A stretch of 64,000 nucleotides of DNA from an uncultured Acidobacteriota bacterium. Its GTDB lineage: Bacteria > Acidobacteriota > Terriglobia > Bryobacterales > Bryobacteraceae. A program made the translations under genes and the position numbers. Shown here one piece after another: positions 51,646 to 61,211 of the stretch. The stretch covers positions 124,001 to 188,000 of the forward strand of contig CADEFM010000003.1 in assembly GCA_902826605.1 (NCBI GenBank), written 5' to 3'. Below the pieces are notes generated by a model that saw only the letters and a program-made list of their open reading frames with translations, was not told where the DNA came from and searched no databases. Numbering within the stretch: the first letter of the stretch is position 1; every line of letters begins with the position of its first letter.

Positions 51646-53607
51646 ATGAAATATTACCTGACCACGCCCATCTATTACGTCAACGCCGCCCCGCACATAG
51701 GGCACGCCTACACCACCATTGCCGCGGACACGATCAAGCGCCTGAAACGCATCCAGGGCTACGATGTGATTCTGACCACCGGCACCGACGAGCACGGCCA
51801 AAAGATTGAACGCGCCGCCGCAGCAGCCGGGAAATCCCCGAGCGAATTCACGGACCTGATTTCCGGCGAGTTCCGTCGGCAATGGGAAATTCTAGGCCTT
51901 GGCGTCGATCGCTTTCAGCGCACCACCAGCCCTAACCACGCGGCGATGGTCCAGGAATTGTTTCGACGTTGCCTGGACGCAGGCTACGTTTATAAGGGCA
52001 CTTACACGGGTCAATACTGCGTATTTGATGAACTCTACGTGAATGATGCCAAGCCGGGCGACTCTTGCCCGGAGTGTGGACGTCCCACTGAAACGATTAC
52101 AGAGGAAAACTTCTACTTCAAGCTTTCGGCGTTTCAGGACAAACTGATCGAGCTCTACGAAAAACATCCGGAATTTATTCAACCCGAGACTCGCCGTAAC
52201 GAAGTGCTCGGCTTTATTCAGCGCGGTTTGAAAGATATTTCCATCAGCCGTACCACCATCAAATGGGGCATTCCAGTTCCCGGTGAAGATAAGCACGTCT
52301 TTTACGTCTGGTTTGACGCGCTGATGGCGTATATGAGCGCTGTGGAGCACGACAAGCAATGGCCCGCCGATCTCCACCTGATCGGCAAAGAGATCGTGCG
52401 CTTCCACGCGATTTATTGGCCGGCGTTCCTGATTGCCGCGGGTTGGCCTCTTCCCAAGCGCATCTTCGCCCACGGGTGGCTGCTCTTTGAGAACGACAAG
52501 ATGAGTAAGTCGCGCGGCAACATCGTGCGCGCAACTCCGATTCAAAGGGTTTTAGGGACCGATGCGCTGCGTTATTTCTTGTTACGCGAAGTGGTTTTCG
52601 GTCAGGATGGCAGCTTTAGCTACGATGCCTTGATCGCGCGCTATAACGCGGATCTCGCGAATGGACTGGGGAATCTTGCGGCCCGCACGCTGGCGATGAT
52701 CAACCAGTATCGCGGCGGCGTCATCCCCGCTTCCGACGGCGATCCGCAAATCGCACAAGCGGCCAAGGAGATCACGGGTTTCGCACTGGACTGTTTTGAG
52801 AAGCTCGACTTTTCGAAGGCCCTGGAAGCAATCTTCACCCTGATCGCTGCCGTCGATAAATTCATCGTGGAACATGCTCCCTGGAAGTTGGCCAAGGGCG
52901 GCGATGCCGGAGTGAAGGAGCTTGACGACACGCTATATACGTCGGCCGAAGCGCTGCGCCTGGTGACGGCGTTGCTTGCCCCCGTGATGCCGGATGCGGC
53001 GGCGAAAATCTGGGCGCAACTCGGCTTTTCAAGCACGATTGACGATATCCGCGCAGGGGATCTCCACTGGGGCCACCTGAAGCGCGGTCAGAAACTAGGC
53101 CCCGTGGAAGGCGTATTCCCGCGTGCCGTGGCCAAGGAATCTATTGACAAAATGCGAGAGCTCGAAGCGGAAGAAGTAACGCGCCAGAGAGCATTGCTTG
53201 GACAGCCGGCCGAGCCGGCCGCGCCCGACGCACCTGCTTCCGCGGCGCCGGCATTAGCGCCAATCCGTGAGGACGTCTCCCAGATCAGCATCGATGATTT
53301 CGCGAAAGTCGATCTCCGTGTTGGCATCGTAAAAGATGCGGCTCGCGTCAAAGGCGCTGACAAGCTCCTCCACCTTCACGTGGATATAGGCGAGCCCGAG
53401 CCACGCAGCATCGTCGCCGGCATCGCCCTGGCATACAAGCCCGAAGACCTGGTGGGTCGTAAGGTCGTGATCGTCGCGAATTTGGCGCCTCGTAAATTGC
53501 GAGGCCTGGAATCGCAAGGCATGATCGTGGCCGCGTCACGCGAAGGAGACGTCCCGGTGCTGGCGGGTTTCCACGAAGATGTTCCCATCGGAGCGAAGCT
53601 AAAGTAG
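51646..53607 (+). CDS. metG: Methionyl-tRNA synthetase with C-terminal tRNA-binding domain
   Basis: This 653-residue class I synthetase has the HIGH motif in YVNAAPHIGHAYTTIAAD, KMSKSRGN for the KMSKS loop, a Zn knuckle with CPECGRPTE, and a C-terminal OB-fold tRNA-binding domain (about 545-653: FAKVDLRVGIVKDAARV, NLAPRKLRGLESQGMIVAA). It charges initiator and elongator tRNA-Met. It follows larC by 6 nt and precedes tatD, a common gene neighbour. Confidence 0.97.
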   Translation: MKYYLTTPIYYVNAAPHIGHAYTTIAADTIKRLKRIQGYDVILTTGTDEHGQKIERAAAAAGKSPSEFTDLISGEFRRQWEILGLGVDRFQRTTSPNHAAMVQELFRRCLDAGYVYKGTYTGQYCVFDELYVNDAKPGDSCPECGRPTETITEENFYFKLSAFQDKLIELYEKHPEFIQPETRRNEVLGFIQRGLKDISISRTTIKWGIPVPGEDKHVFYVWFDALMAYMSAVEHDKQWPADLHLIGKEIVRFHAIYWPAFLIAAGWPLPKRIFAHGWLLFENDKMSKSRGNIVRATPIQRVLGTDALRYFLLREVVFGQDGSFSYDALIARYNADLANGLGNLAARTLAMINQYRGGVIPASDGDPQIAQAAKEITGFALDCFEKLDFSKALEAIFTLIAAVDKFIVEHAPWKLAKGGDAGVKELDDTLYTSAEALRLVTALLAPVMPDAAAKIWAQLGFSSTIDDIRAGDLHWGHLKRGQKLGPVEGVFPRAVAKESIDKMRELEAEEVTRQRALLGQPAEPAAPDAPASAAPALAPIREDVSQISIDDFAKVDLRVGIVKDAARVKGADKLLHLHVDIGEPEPRSIVAGIALAYKPEDLVGRKVVIVANLAPRKLRGLESQGMIVAASREGDVPVLAGFHEDVPIGAKLK

Positions 53608-53628
53608 CATCGCGCGCGTCCCTTCAGC

Positions 53629-54411
53629 ATGAAACTAATCGATTCGCACTGTCACCTGGACAGCACGGAATTCGACGCAGACCGCGAAGCCGTCATTGAC
53701 CGCGCTCTAGCCGCGGGCGTCGAACATATGATGGCCATAGGCTCTGGCGATGGCCCACCCGATCTGGAAGCTGGCGTCCGTCTGGCGAACCGTCATCCCG
53801 CGCTTTATGCGACTATCGGCGTCCACCCGCACGACGCCTCCAAAGCCACGGCGGAAACTTACCTGCGCTTGGCGGAACTGGCCGCGCACCCCAAGGTGCT
53901 TGCGTTCGGCGAAATGGGTCTGGACTATCACTACGACAACTCTCCGCGCCCCATACAGCGCGATGTCTTCGTCGAACAAATGCGCATCGCATCGGACGCC
54001 CGTAAACCCATCGTCATCCATACTCGGGAAGCGTGGGAAGACACGCTAGCGCTGCTAACCGAACACTGGGCGCCCTCTGGGTTAGGCGGTATCATCCATT
54101 GCTTTTCGGAAGGTCCCCGCGAGGCGGAGCAGGCATTGGCCATCGGCTTTCACATCAGTTTTGGTGGCATCGTGACGTTTCCGAAGGCCCTGGCGGTTCA
54201 GGAAGCAGCGCGCATCACGCCAGCGGACCGCCTGCTGATCGAAACTGACGCCCCTTTCCTGGCCCCTGTTCCCAAGCGCGGGAAACGCAATGAGCCGGCG
54301 TTCATTGTGGAGACCGCGCGACGCCTGGCCGAACTCCGCGGAACGACACCGGAGGAAGTAGCCATCATCACCGGAACTAATTTTCAAACGTTGTGCTTGA
54401 ATCAGGCATAA
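53629..54411 (+). CDS. tatD: TatD-family metal-dependent hydrolase
   Basis: This 260-residue TIM-barrel protein has the metal motifs DSHCHLDSTEFDADR, GEMGLDYHYDNSP, VIHTREAWEDT, HCFSEGPREAEQA and ETDAPFLAP. Members are 3'-5' DNases or related phosphodiesterases, implicated in DNA repair and quality control. metG-tatD adjacency is widespread in bacteria, which supports the call. Confidence 0.94.
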   Translation: MKLIDSHCHLDSTEFDADREAVIDRALAAGVEHMMAIGSGDGPPDLEAGVRLANRHPALYATIGVHPHDASKATAETYLRLAELAAHPKVLAFGEMGLDYHYDNSPRPIQRDVFVEQMRIASDARKPIVIHTREAWEDTLALLTEHWAPSGLGGIIHCFSEGPREAEQALAIGFHISFGGIVTFPKALAVQEAARITPADRLLIETDAPFLAPVPKRGKRNEPAFIVETARRLAELRGTTPEEVAIITGTNFQTLCLNQA

Positions 54412-54436
54412 TTTCTGAAATTGCTATGATGACTCG

Positions 54437-54994
54437 GTGCGATGGTCACTGCCGTTTCCTCGAAACCCTTACCTCACTTTGGCTCTCCCGTGCGTATTGG
54501 TTTCGGGAATCCTAGTTGACACATGTAGCGCCCAAGCGGTGAAGGAATCGCTGGAAGAATTTCTTCGCAATGATCTCCGAGAACGGTCTTGGGAGGGTGA
54601 CAAAACCGTAATGTACGTGGACGCGTACGTTGATCTCAACGGCGATGGAATAGAGGAAGTGATTGTGCACATCATCGGCCGGAGCTTCTGTGGTAGCGGC
54701 GGCTGCAACACGCTAATCTTGGCGCGCGAAGGTGCTTCGTACAAAGTCGTTTCCAATATGACGATCACCCGCCCCCCGATTCGCGTCCTGAGGAGCGCCT
54801 CCCACGGCTGGCGCAATCTCAGTGTATGGGTTGCGGGAGGCGGCATACGGCCGGGTTACGAGGCCGAACTTCGATTCGATGGCCAAACCTATCCGCGGAA
54901 TCCATCTGTTCCCCCTGCACGCCGATTGGCAACGAAGACGGCAGGAGAAGTCGTTATACAATCGGCGGATCGCGGAACGCCTCTATACCGATAG
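54437..54994 (+). CDS. Secreted protein of unknown function with Ca-binding-like loop
   Basis: A GTG start gives 185 residues with a signal peptide (cleaved near DTCSAQA) and the motif YVDLNGDGIEEVIVHIIG, which resembles a DxNxDGxxE calcium loop as found in FG-GAP repeats, followed by CGSGGCNTLIL. TATGAT at 54425-54430 lies 6 nt before the GTG, so a leaderless mRNA is likely. Its layout recalls the protein at 47358. No function is known. Confidence 0.75.
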   Translation: MRWSLPFPRNPYLTLALPCVLVSGILVDTCSAQAVKESLEEFLRNDLRERSWEGDKTVMYVDAYVDLNGDGIEEVIVHIIGRSFCGSGGCNTLILAREGASYKVVSNMTITRPPIRVLRSASHGWRNLSVWVAGGGIRPGYEAELRFDGQTYPRNPSVPPARRLATKTAGEVVIQSADRGTPLYR

Positions 54995-55028
54995 TCGGTT
55001 ACCGATGTCCACCGCGAGGCGATAAGCT

Positions 55029-55883
55029 TCATTCCGCCAAAAAACTCTTCGTCTCCCGCATGAAGATCTGTAGTTGGTCGTGATGGAGCCAATGTCCCGC
55101 CTGGTCCACTTTCACGACGCGCCGGTTCGCGATCTTAGCTGCGAGCGTGTCCCCATCTGGATCTTTCGCGAAGCTTTGCCGCCCCCAAAACAGTAACGAT
55201 GGACACGCGATGCGGCTCAGTAATTCCGCCGCATCCTCCAAGTCCGCGCCGTAGGGAGGAAACAGTCTCGCGTAGTTGTCGAACTTCCAGATCAGCGATC
55301 CGTCGGCATTCCAGTTCGTTCCGTGTTTCGTAAGGTGCTCGGCCACTGCATCGGAAAGAAATGGATTCGCTTCCTTCATTCGTCCCATCGCCTCCGCCAA
55401 GCTCGAATAACTGTGTGGCGAGCGGTTCTCCGCTTTCCGCACCGCGTCGATCCATTTGCGCATGCGCTCCGGAGCGTTGTCCTTTTTGTCTTGTATGGGC
55501 AGGCCCACGCCTTCTATCGCCACTAGTTTCTTCACGCGCTCTGGAAATGTTCCTGCATAGAATAGCGTTGTCACCGCTCCCAGTGAATGCCCGATGATAT
55601 GCACCGGGAATTCGTTGATGATATCGGCCAGCGCGGAGAGATCCAGCACGTGCTCCGCGATGCTGTAGAGTGCGCCCGGCGCCCATGCACTATTGCCGTG
55701 CCCTCGCAGATCGATCGCAAATACATGAAAATCCGTGCATAGCTCGCGCGCCACCCAATCCCAACTGCGCGCGTGATCCAATCCTCCATGCACCAAGATC
55801 AATGCTGGTTTGCCTGCCGCACCCCAATCCCAAAACTGCAACTTTAGCCGATGCGAATAAAAGAAATGCGAAATGGGTTCCAA
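55029..55883 (-). CDS. Alpha/beta hydrolase
   Basis: This 284-residue protein has the fold motifs LILVHGGLDHARSWDWV (oxyanion loop), AIDLRGHGNSAWAP, the nucleophile elbow GHSLGAVTTLF and the C-terminal His in VDQAGHWLHHDQ. The substrate is unknown. It begins 6 nt after the BadF-type kinase gene on the same strand and completes an operon of glycosyltransferase, kinase and hydrolase. Confidence 0.9.
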   Translation of the reverse strand: MEPISHFFYSHRLKLQFWDWGAAGKPALILVHGGLDHARSWDWVARELCTDFHVFAIDLRGHGNSAWAPGALYSIAEHVLDLSALADIINEFPVHIIGHSLGAVTTLFYAGTFPERVKKLVAIEGVGLPIQDKKDNAPERMRKWIDAVRKAENRSPHSYSSLAEAMGRMKEANPFLSDAVAEHLTKHGTNWNADGSLIWKFDNYARLFPPYGADLEDAAELLSRIACPSLLFWGRQSFAKDPDGDTLAAKIANRRVVKVDQAGHWLHHDQLQIFMRETKSFLAE

Positions 55884-55889
55884 ATTGTT

Positions 55890-56834
55890 TTATACCCCTT
55901 TCGGGCCGCCCTGCGGGAGGATGGAAAGCTCTGCCAACTTATATGCCTCGATCAACGCTCCAGCCGCCGGACCATACTGTGGAGGCTGCACCCGGCTGCT
56001 TTCGTCCAATTCCACCAAGAAAGAAAAGCGCTCTCGTACAGCGTCACTCTCAAACACGCCGCCCGCATACGATACTAGGACTCCACCGTCTTCCCGAAAC
56101 AAGCGATGTTTTACGGCAGCCACTAATGTCGCCAGTGACTGTGCCGCTCCGTGGAGCAGATCGCGTGAGACAGCGTCACCATCCTTGGCGGCATCGTCGA
56201 TCAGCTTGGAGTAGGTGGCAACGCGATCCCGCGGATACGCCGGCGTGTAAAAGCGGTGCATCAATTCATTGACGTCTTTCGCCTCCGTGGCCTTCAAAAA
56301 CGCCTCTCTGAGACGCGTCGGCGGTCCCCAGCCTTCTTCGTGCCTCAGAGCGGCGCGAAGAGCCTGCCGGACCAGATCGAACGCGCCGCCCTCGTCCCCG
56401 AATATGTATCCCCACCCACCAGCGCGGGCGGTTTCTCCCTCCCGGCTCCTGCCGAACGCGATCGATCCAGTGCCCGCGATCGCGATGATCCCGGGCGCGC
56501 CCGACAGCGCGCCGGCGAGAGCGATCTCGGCGTCGTGTGTGATCACATATCGTGATGCGGGAATGATTTCGCGAGACAGGGATTCTTTATCGTGGGGCCC
56601 GCCGCTCAGCCCCAGGCATGCCGCTTCGAAGCCCGGCCCCGTCAATCCCGCGGACGCGGACGCCTCCCGCAATACGCCGCTGATCGCATGTCTGAAACGT
56701 TCCTGGCTTTCCTCGGTGCTTACATGGTTGCAAGGCCCGGCGTACCCCACCCCCAGCACCTCTCCGGTTTCGTCGCCGATCAATGCAGTTGTGCCCGATT
56801 GCCCACCGTCCACCCCCAAAAACAAGCCGCTCAC
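55890..56834 (-). CDS. BadF/NagK-type sugar kinase (N-acetylglucosamine kinase-like)
   Basis: A GTG start at 56834 gives 314 residues with the ASKHA fold: phosphate-1 GVDGGQSGTTALIGDE, AGTGSIAFGR and GGWGYIFGDEGGAFDL, typical of N-acetylglucosamine kinases and the BadF/BadG ATPase family. It likely phosphorylates GlcNAc or a related amino sugar from cell-wall recycling. The GTG overlaps the stop of the membrane protein gene upstream (GTGA) with AGGTGA before it; the longer frame lacks a start in the family position. Confidence 0.86.
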   Translation of the reverse strand: MSGLFLGVDGGQSGTTALIGDETGEVLGVGYAGPCNHVSTEESQERFRHAISGVLREASASAGLTGPGFEAACLGLSGGPHDKESLSREIIPASRYVITHDAEIALAGALSGAPGIIAIAGTGSIAFGRSREGETARAGGWGYIFGDEGGAFDLVRQALRAALRHEEGWGPPTRLREAFLKATEAKDVNELMHRFYTPAYPRDRVATYSKLIDDAAKDGDAVSRDLLHGAAQSLATLVAAVKHRLFREDGGVLVSYAGGVFESDAVRERFSFLVELDESSRVQPPQYGPAAGALIEAYKLAELSILPQGGPKGV

Positions 56835-59050
56835 GGTTTCACCTGATAGAGCGCCGCGCCGTGTTCTAGTGCAAGCATGGTCAATCCCCATTCCGCGGCG
56901 TCTGTTGCAAAGCTGGAAGCGCCGTAGTCTTCATCTCTCACGAACAGGTAATCCACTCCGTTCGAATGCATCTGTTGCGTAGCCTCGCGGCGAAAAGATC
57001 CAGTCAGACGATTGCCTTCTTCCCGCACTTTGGTCGTCAGGGGGGTCCACATCCCCCGTTCATCTTTTGTTTCCAGCCGCATTCTTGTCTCCCATTCGCC
57101 TTCCGGCATTTCCACGCGCACTTCATCGATGGCCGTTGGTCGGCCGAAATCCACCATGACATACATCCCGGGACTGGCGGTCTCCCAACTTCGCCAGCGA
57201 GTGACCTGTGCGCCGTCGAATGCTCGCCGTACGGCCCACGAACTTGGAAATGCATCCAGCCGCCACTCGGGCCTTCGCGGCACTTCTTTACCACTCCGCC
57301 GCAAGTGGACCTCATGGATGCTCCACTGTTCGTCCAGCTTTGGAACCACGGCGGTTTGCACGATGCGGATGGAACGCAAGCTACGCTCCGGAAAAGAAAA
57401 TGAGATCAGTCTGCCCCATCGCTGGTCCCGCGTGAAAATCCCCAGATATACCGCGTCTATGAGCTCTTCGTTAAAAGCAGCCTGATAGCTCACCAAGATC
57501 TCGCGCGACGTGTAGGCGTCCGGCAGACCCGCGAATGTCAGCACGCGTCCCGCTGCTGGCACGTGGTTTTCGATCATACGCGCGTGCCGGTATCCCGGAA
57601 ACGTGCCAAGATATTCATCCGCCGGAGTCACGCGGAGCGCCGCCTTTAGCGGCATCCCCCGCAGAGCCCACGGATTCGAATACCGGAAAAGAACTTGCGG
57701 CCACGATGTGATTGCATGAATCAGCACCAGCAGCAGCATTGTCGGCAGGAAGCTCTGCACCGCCAGCGCCATCGCGAGAGAAAGAAAGGGAAGCGCTGGA
57801 ATCAGAAAGCGCGGGCTGATGTTGCTCAAATAGGTAGCTAGAATCAAACCACCGGCAGCCATGAGCCGGCGGCCCTCGGCGCGGCGGAGGGCGAACAGGC
57901 CGAGCGGCGCTAGCAGGAATATGGGTCCTACCACAGCATCCAAGCCGCGCCCCCGAACCGTGGCTTCCAGCGGAAGAATCCAACGGTTTTCCACCTGATA
58001 CTTCTGCATATTCAGCCGCCATGCTCGTTCCGTTTCCGGGTGCACGTAGCGGTTTCGGAACACTTCGTTGGCGAAGGGCGCGATCGGGTTGTCCGCATAG
58101 ATCCAGTTCTTGATCGTCCATGGCGCTGCTGTTAGTACAGCAAAGCAGGCCACACACAGTACGGGTTTTATGGTTCGCGCATGCCACGCGGCAACTGCTA
58201 GGGCGTAGATCGTCACGACAAACAACGTATACTTCGTCGCAAAGCAGTATCCGGCCAGGACGCCGGTCACCGCCAGCAGTCGCATGTCGAGGCGCAGCAT
58301 CCAAAGTTCCAGCCAGTAATAGACCGAGAACGCGGCAGCAGCCGCACCGGCATCTACGTACGCGGATACGCCGTCCTTACCCACTACTGGGCTCACATAC
58401 ATCAACAGAGCCGCAACCGCCCCGGCGACGGGCTTGCCCAAACGCGCACCGTAAGCGAACATTGCCAGCGACACTGCGACAAGGAATACGAAGTGAACTA
58501 GCGCAGCCGCGGAGTGTCCACCCATGGCGAACGCCGGCAAGAACACCAGCTCCACGCCGCCGCCCAATGACGAATACATATTGGTGGTTACCTGCTCGAA
58601 GCCGTGCGCACGCAAATAGCGCGCCACCAATCCAAGGTGATAGCTTGAACCATCCGGACTGAACTCCGGCGCCCAGGCGTGCGGAAAGTAGAGAGCTGTG
58701 AACACCAGCGCGACTCCCGCACAGCAATACTTAAGCGCCGCTCCCCATTTGGTCGCCGGCCACCGCATTTCGTCCCACTCGGGCAAACGCACATTCCGTG
58801 TGAAGATCCCGGCATAGGATGCTACGGCGAGTATTGCGACTATCACCTCTGGGTAGGCGATTTTCAACGCAAGCGCCGCGAAAATCAGCAAATGGAGAAT
58901 AGACGCCCCCAGTACGAACGCCAAGGCAAGCTTCTCGATCCTTCGCAGTGGCGCCTTGGTCCAAGCGACCGCTATGGATCCCAGCGAATAGCACGCAAAC
59001 ACCGTGCATGCCGCTCCTAATAACGGTGTTATCGCCTGCATCATCTGCAT
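56831..59050 (-). CDS. GT-C type membrane glycosyltransferase-like protein
   Basis: This 739-residue protein has about 10-12 membrane helices in the first 470 residues, with acidic loop residues (HAWAPEFSPDGSSYHL) in the first periplasmic loop as GT-C glycosyltransferases (ArnT/PMT-like) have, and a C-terminal soluble domain of about 230 residues. Part of that domain (SSWAVRRAFDGAQVTRWRSWE, MYVMVDFGRPTAIDEVRVEMP) resembles a discoidin-like (F5/8 type C) carbohydrate-binding fold. It probably uses a lipid-linked sugar donor. Its 3' end overlaps the kinase gene by 4 nt. Confidence 0.75.
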   Translation of the reverse strand: MQMMQAITPLLGAACTVFACYSLGSIAVAWTKAPLRRIEKLALAFVLGASILHLLIFAALALKIAYPEVIVAILAVASYAGIFTRNVRLPEWDEMRWPATKWGAALKYCCAGVALVFTALYFPHAWAPEFSPDGSSYHLGLVARYLRAHGFEQVTTNMYSSLGGGVELVFLPAFAMGGHSAAALVHFVFLVAVSLAMFAYGARLGKPVAGAVAALLMYVSPVVGKDGVSAYVDAGAAAAAFSVYYWLELWMLRLDMRLLAVTGVLAGYCFATKYTLFVVTIYALAVAAWHARTIKPVLCVACFAVLTAAPWTIKNWIYADNPIAPFANEVFRNRYVHPETERAWRLNMQKYQVENRWILPLEATVRGRGLDAVVGPIFLLAPLGLFALRRAEGRRLMAAGGLILATYLSNISPRFLIPALPFLSLAMALAVQSFLPTMLLLVLIHAITSWPQVLFRYSNPWALRGMPLKAALRVTPADEYLGTFPGYRHARMIENHVPAAGRVLTFAGLPDAYTSREILVSYQAAFNEELIDAVYLGIFTRDQRWGRLISFSFPERSLRSIRIVQTAVVPKLDEQWSIHEVHLRRSGKEVPRRPEWRLDAFPSSWAVRRAFDGAQVTRWRSWETASPGMYVMVDFGRPTAIDEVRVEMPEGEWETRMRLETKDERGMWTPLTTKVREEGNRLTGSFRREATQQMHSNGVDYLFVRDEDYGASSFATDAAEWGLTMLALEHGAALYQVKP

Positions 59051-59136
59051 TGAGTCACTGTTCAGCTACCATAACATGAACTCCGTGAACCACCCATGCG
59101 GTCCATGTCACGCATGCTAAATTGAAAGAAACCGTA

Positions 59137-60084
59137 ATGAAAATCTGTATTGTCCTATGCTCCCTTGCTGCCTGTCTGGCAGCACAGGAGCCGCCACGCG
59201 CCTCAATCTCTCCCGATGCCGTGGTAGCCCGCATTGATGGCAGGGACGTCACTGCGCGAGAGATTAGCGAGAGCCTGACGCATATGCCGCCGGACTTCCA
59301 GAAGTTTTTCATGCAAAATCCCGCTTATGCAGTCCAGCAGATTTACCTGATGCGATACCTCTCTACCTTGGCTGAGAACGCGAAGCTGGGTGAGCAAACG
59401 CCGCTCAAAGAACAACTGGAGATCGCCCGCCAAAATCTTCTCGCCACGGCCATGATGTCCTACGAGCAGAACAGTTACAAGCCGCCCAAGGACGCTGTCC
59501 AGGCGCACTACGAAAAGAATCGGGCAAACTATCAGCAAGCGAAAGTGCGCCTGATCAAAGTCGCATTCAACGCCCCCACCACGGCAGCGCCCACGCCAGG
59601 GTTGTCTGCGGAAGACCAGGCCCGCCTGGCGGTGGAGGCCGCACTGAACAAGAATCAGCGGTCCGAATCACAAGCGAGAATGCGTGCGGACCAAATAGTC
59701 GAGAAGCTTAAGACCGGGGCCAGCGTGGAATCGTTGGTTGCGGAATATTCTGACGACACGGCGACGAAATCGACAGGAGGCGCCGCTATAGTCGATCATG
59801 CCACCGCTTACGCCGTGGAAATCAAGAAGGCGATACTTGCGTTGATGCCCGGAGAGGTCAGCCAGCCGTTGCGCCAACCCGATGCGTTCCTGGTGATTAA
59901 GATGGAAGAAAAATCCATCGAGCCGTTGAATCAGGTCGAGCTGCCCATCGTTCAGGAGTTGCGTTCCATACACTTGAATGAATGGTTCGCCAGCGTGAAT
60001 GCGCGTTTCACGCCCCAAGTGCAGCTTCCGGAATTCTTCCGCCCGGCGGTGTCCGCGCCGCCTTCACCTCCCCCCGTAAAGTAG
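59137..60084 (+). CDS. SurA-like periplasmic peptidyl-prolyl isomerase
   Basis: The ATG at 59137 gives 315 residues with a signal peptide (CIVLCSLAACLAAQ), an N-terminal chaperone region (DGRDVTAREISESLTHMPPDF) and one parvulin-type PpiC domain (about 125-255: VRLIKVAFNAP, ADQIVEKLKTGASVESLVAE, LMPGEVSQPLRQPDAFLV). It should help fold outer-membrane proteins. The Pro-rich tail (PPSPPPVK) is unusual. It is divergent from the glycosyltransferase gene. Confidence 0.88.
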   Translation: MKICIVLCSLAACLAAQEPPRASISPDAVVARIDGRDVTAREISESLTHMPPDFQKFFMQNPAYAVQQIYLMRYLSTLAENAKLGEQTPLKEQLEIARQNLLATAMMSYEQNSYKPPKDAVQAHYEKNRANYQQAKVRLIKVAFNAPTTAAPTPGLSAEDQARLAVEAALNKNQRSESQARMRADQIVEKLKTGASVESLVAEYSDDTATKSTGGAAIVDHATAYAVEIKKAILALMPGEVSQPLRQPDAFLVIKMEEKSIEPLNQVELPIVQELRSIHLNEWFASVNARFTPQVQLPEFFRPAVSAPPSPPPVK

Positions 60085-60093
60085 CCGCCCACC

Positions 60094-60567
60094 GTGCTGC
60101 CGCCGCTCTTCGGACGCCCCATTCGAGTTGAAGTACGCGCCACGCTGGGCGCGCATCATGCCGCTACCTCCATCCCCCGCCGTCTGATTCTTCTAGATTC
60201 CAGCGTGTTCGATCAGCCAGAGGAATTTGAACGTATCTTGGTTCATGAGCTATTTCATTTCGCCTGGGTGCACTTATCCAACGCGAAGCGCCGTGAATGG
60301 GAGACATGTTTGGCGCAAGAGATGGCGGGGGGCCTTCGCGGTGAGTTGGGTTGGAGTGCGGAGTCCCGAAAGGCACGGCTCATCACCCGCGACTATCGGG
60401 AACGCACACGCCGCTGGCGTTCCTACGCTTGCGAAAGCTTTTGCGACACGGCTGCATGGATGTACGGTGCGCTCCGCTGGCACGACGAATTCACCCTTTC
60501 CACGCAGGCCCGCCGTTCCCGCCGAACCTGGTTTAAAAGTCAGTTCCAATCCGGCTGCCAGTTGTGA
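60094..60567 (+). CDS. Small HExxH-motif putative metalloprotein
   Basis: A GTG start gives 157 residues with VHELFHFAWVHL, an HExxH zinc motif, and a later Glu in YACESFCDTAAWMYG that could be the third ligand. There is no signal peptide. It is shorter than most metalloproteases and may be an incomplete or specialised peptidase. It lies 9 nt after the isomerase and 32 nt before the TlpA gene, so it may be part of an envelope-quality operon. Confidence 0.65.
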   Translation: MLPPLFGRPIRVEVRATLGAHHAATSIPRRLILLDSSVFDQPEEFERILVHELFHFAWVHLSNAKRREWETCLAQEMAGGLRGELGWSAESRKARLITRDYRERTRRWRSYACESFCDTAAWMYGALRWHDEFTLSTQARRSRRTWFKSQFQSGCQL

Positions 60568-60599
60568 TTGCTGCCCCGCCAGCCCGCTATAATCGAATT

Positions 60600-61211
60600 G
60601 TGACACGCCTAACCGGCCCTTCCCTTGTTTTCGCGGTGGCGGCATTCGTCCTGGTTTTGGGTGGTTGCTCCAAGCAGCAAAATACTGCCAACGATCCTTC
60701 CGGACTGAAGCCTGGCGCAGCGCGCAAGTCCGCACCTGCTTTTAGCCTCAAGGACGCCAACGGCGCAACCGTAACGCTCGCCGATTTTAAGGGCCAGGTG
60801 GTGCTCATCAACTTCTGGGCCACGTGGTGCGGGCCGTGCAAAGTGGAGATTCCGTGGTTCGTGGAGTTTCAACAGAAGTACAAAGATCGCGATTTTGCGG
60901 TCCTCGGTGTATCCATGGATGAAGATGGCTGGAAGGCCGTCAAACCCTATTTGGCGGACCACAAGATAAACTACCGGGTTGTCATAGGAGACGAGAAGCT
61001 CACCGATCTTTATGGCGGCATCGATTCGCTGCCTACGTCTTTCATCATCGACCGGAACGGCCGCCTTGCCGCCACGCATATTGGCCTAGTGGACAAGAGT
61101 GACTATCAGAATGAGATTCTCAAACTGCTCGAAGATCCCAAGCCTGCCGCTGGCATTCAGCCTGGTGCTGATGTTCTCGCAACTTTGCTCGGGCCAAATC
61201 AACGTCCTTAA
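60600..61211 (+). CDS. TlpA-like thiol-disulfide oxidoreductase (lipoprotein)
   Basis: A GTG start at 60600 gives 203 residues with a lipoprotein signal (AAFVLVLGGCSKQ) and a thioredoxin fold with active site WCGPC in FWATWCGPCKVE, plus the cis-Pro loop SLPTSFIID. It is anchored outside the cytoplasmic membrane and reduces or oxidises periplasmic disulfides. TATAAT at 60588-60593 lies only 6 nt before the GTG, so the mRNA is probably leaderless. Its 3' end overlaps the next gene by 101 nt. Confidence 0.9.
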   Translation: MTRLTGPSLVFAVAAFVLVLGGCSKQQNTANDPSGLKPGAARKSAPAFSLKDANGATVTLADFKGQVVLINFWATWCGPCKVEIPWFVEFQQKYKDRDFAVLGVSMDEDGWKAVKPYLADHKINYRVVIGDEKLTDLYGGIDSLPTSFIIDRNGRLAATHIGLVDKSDYQNEILKLLEDPKPAAGIQPGADVLATLLGPNQRP

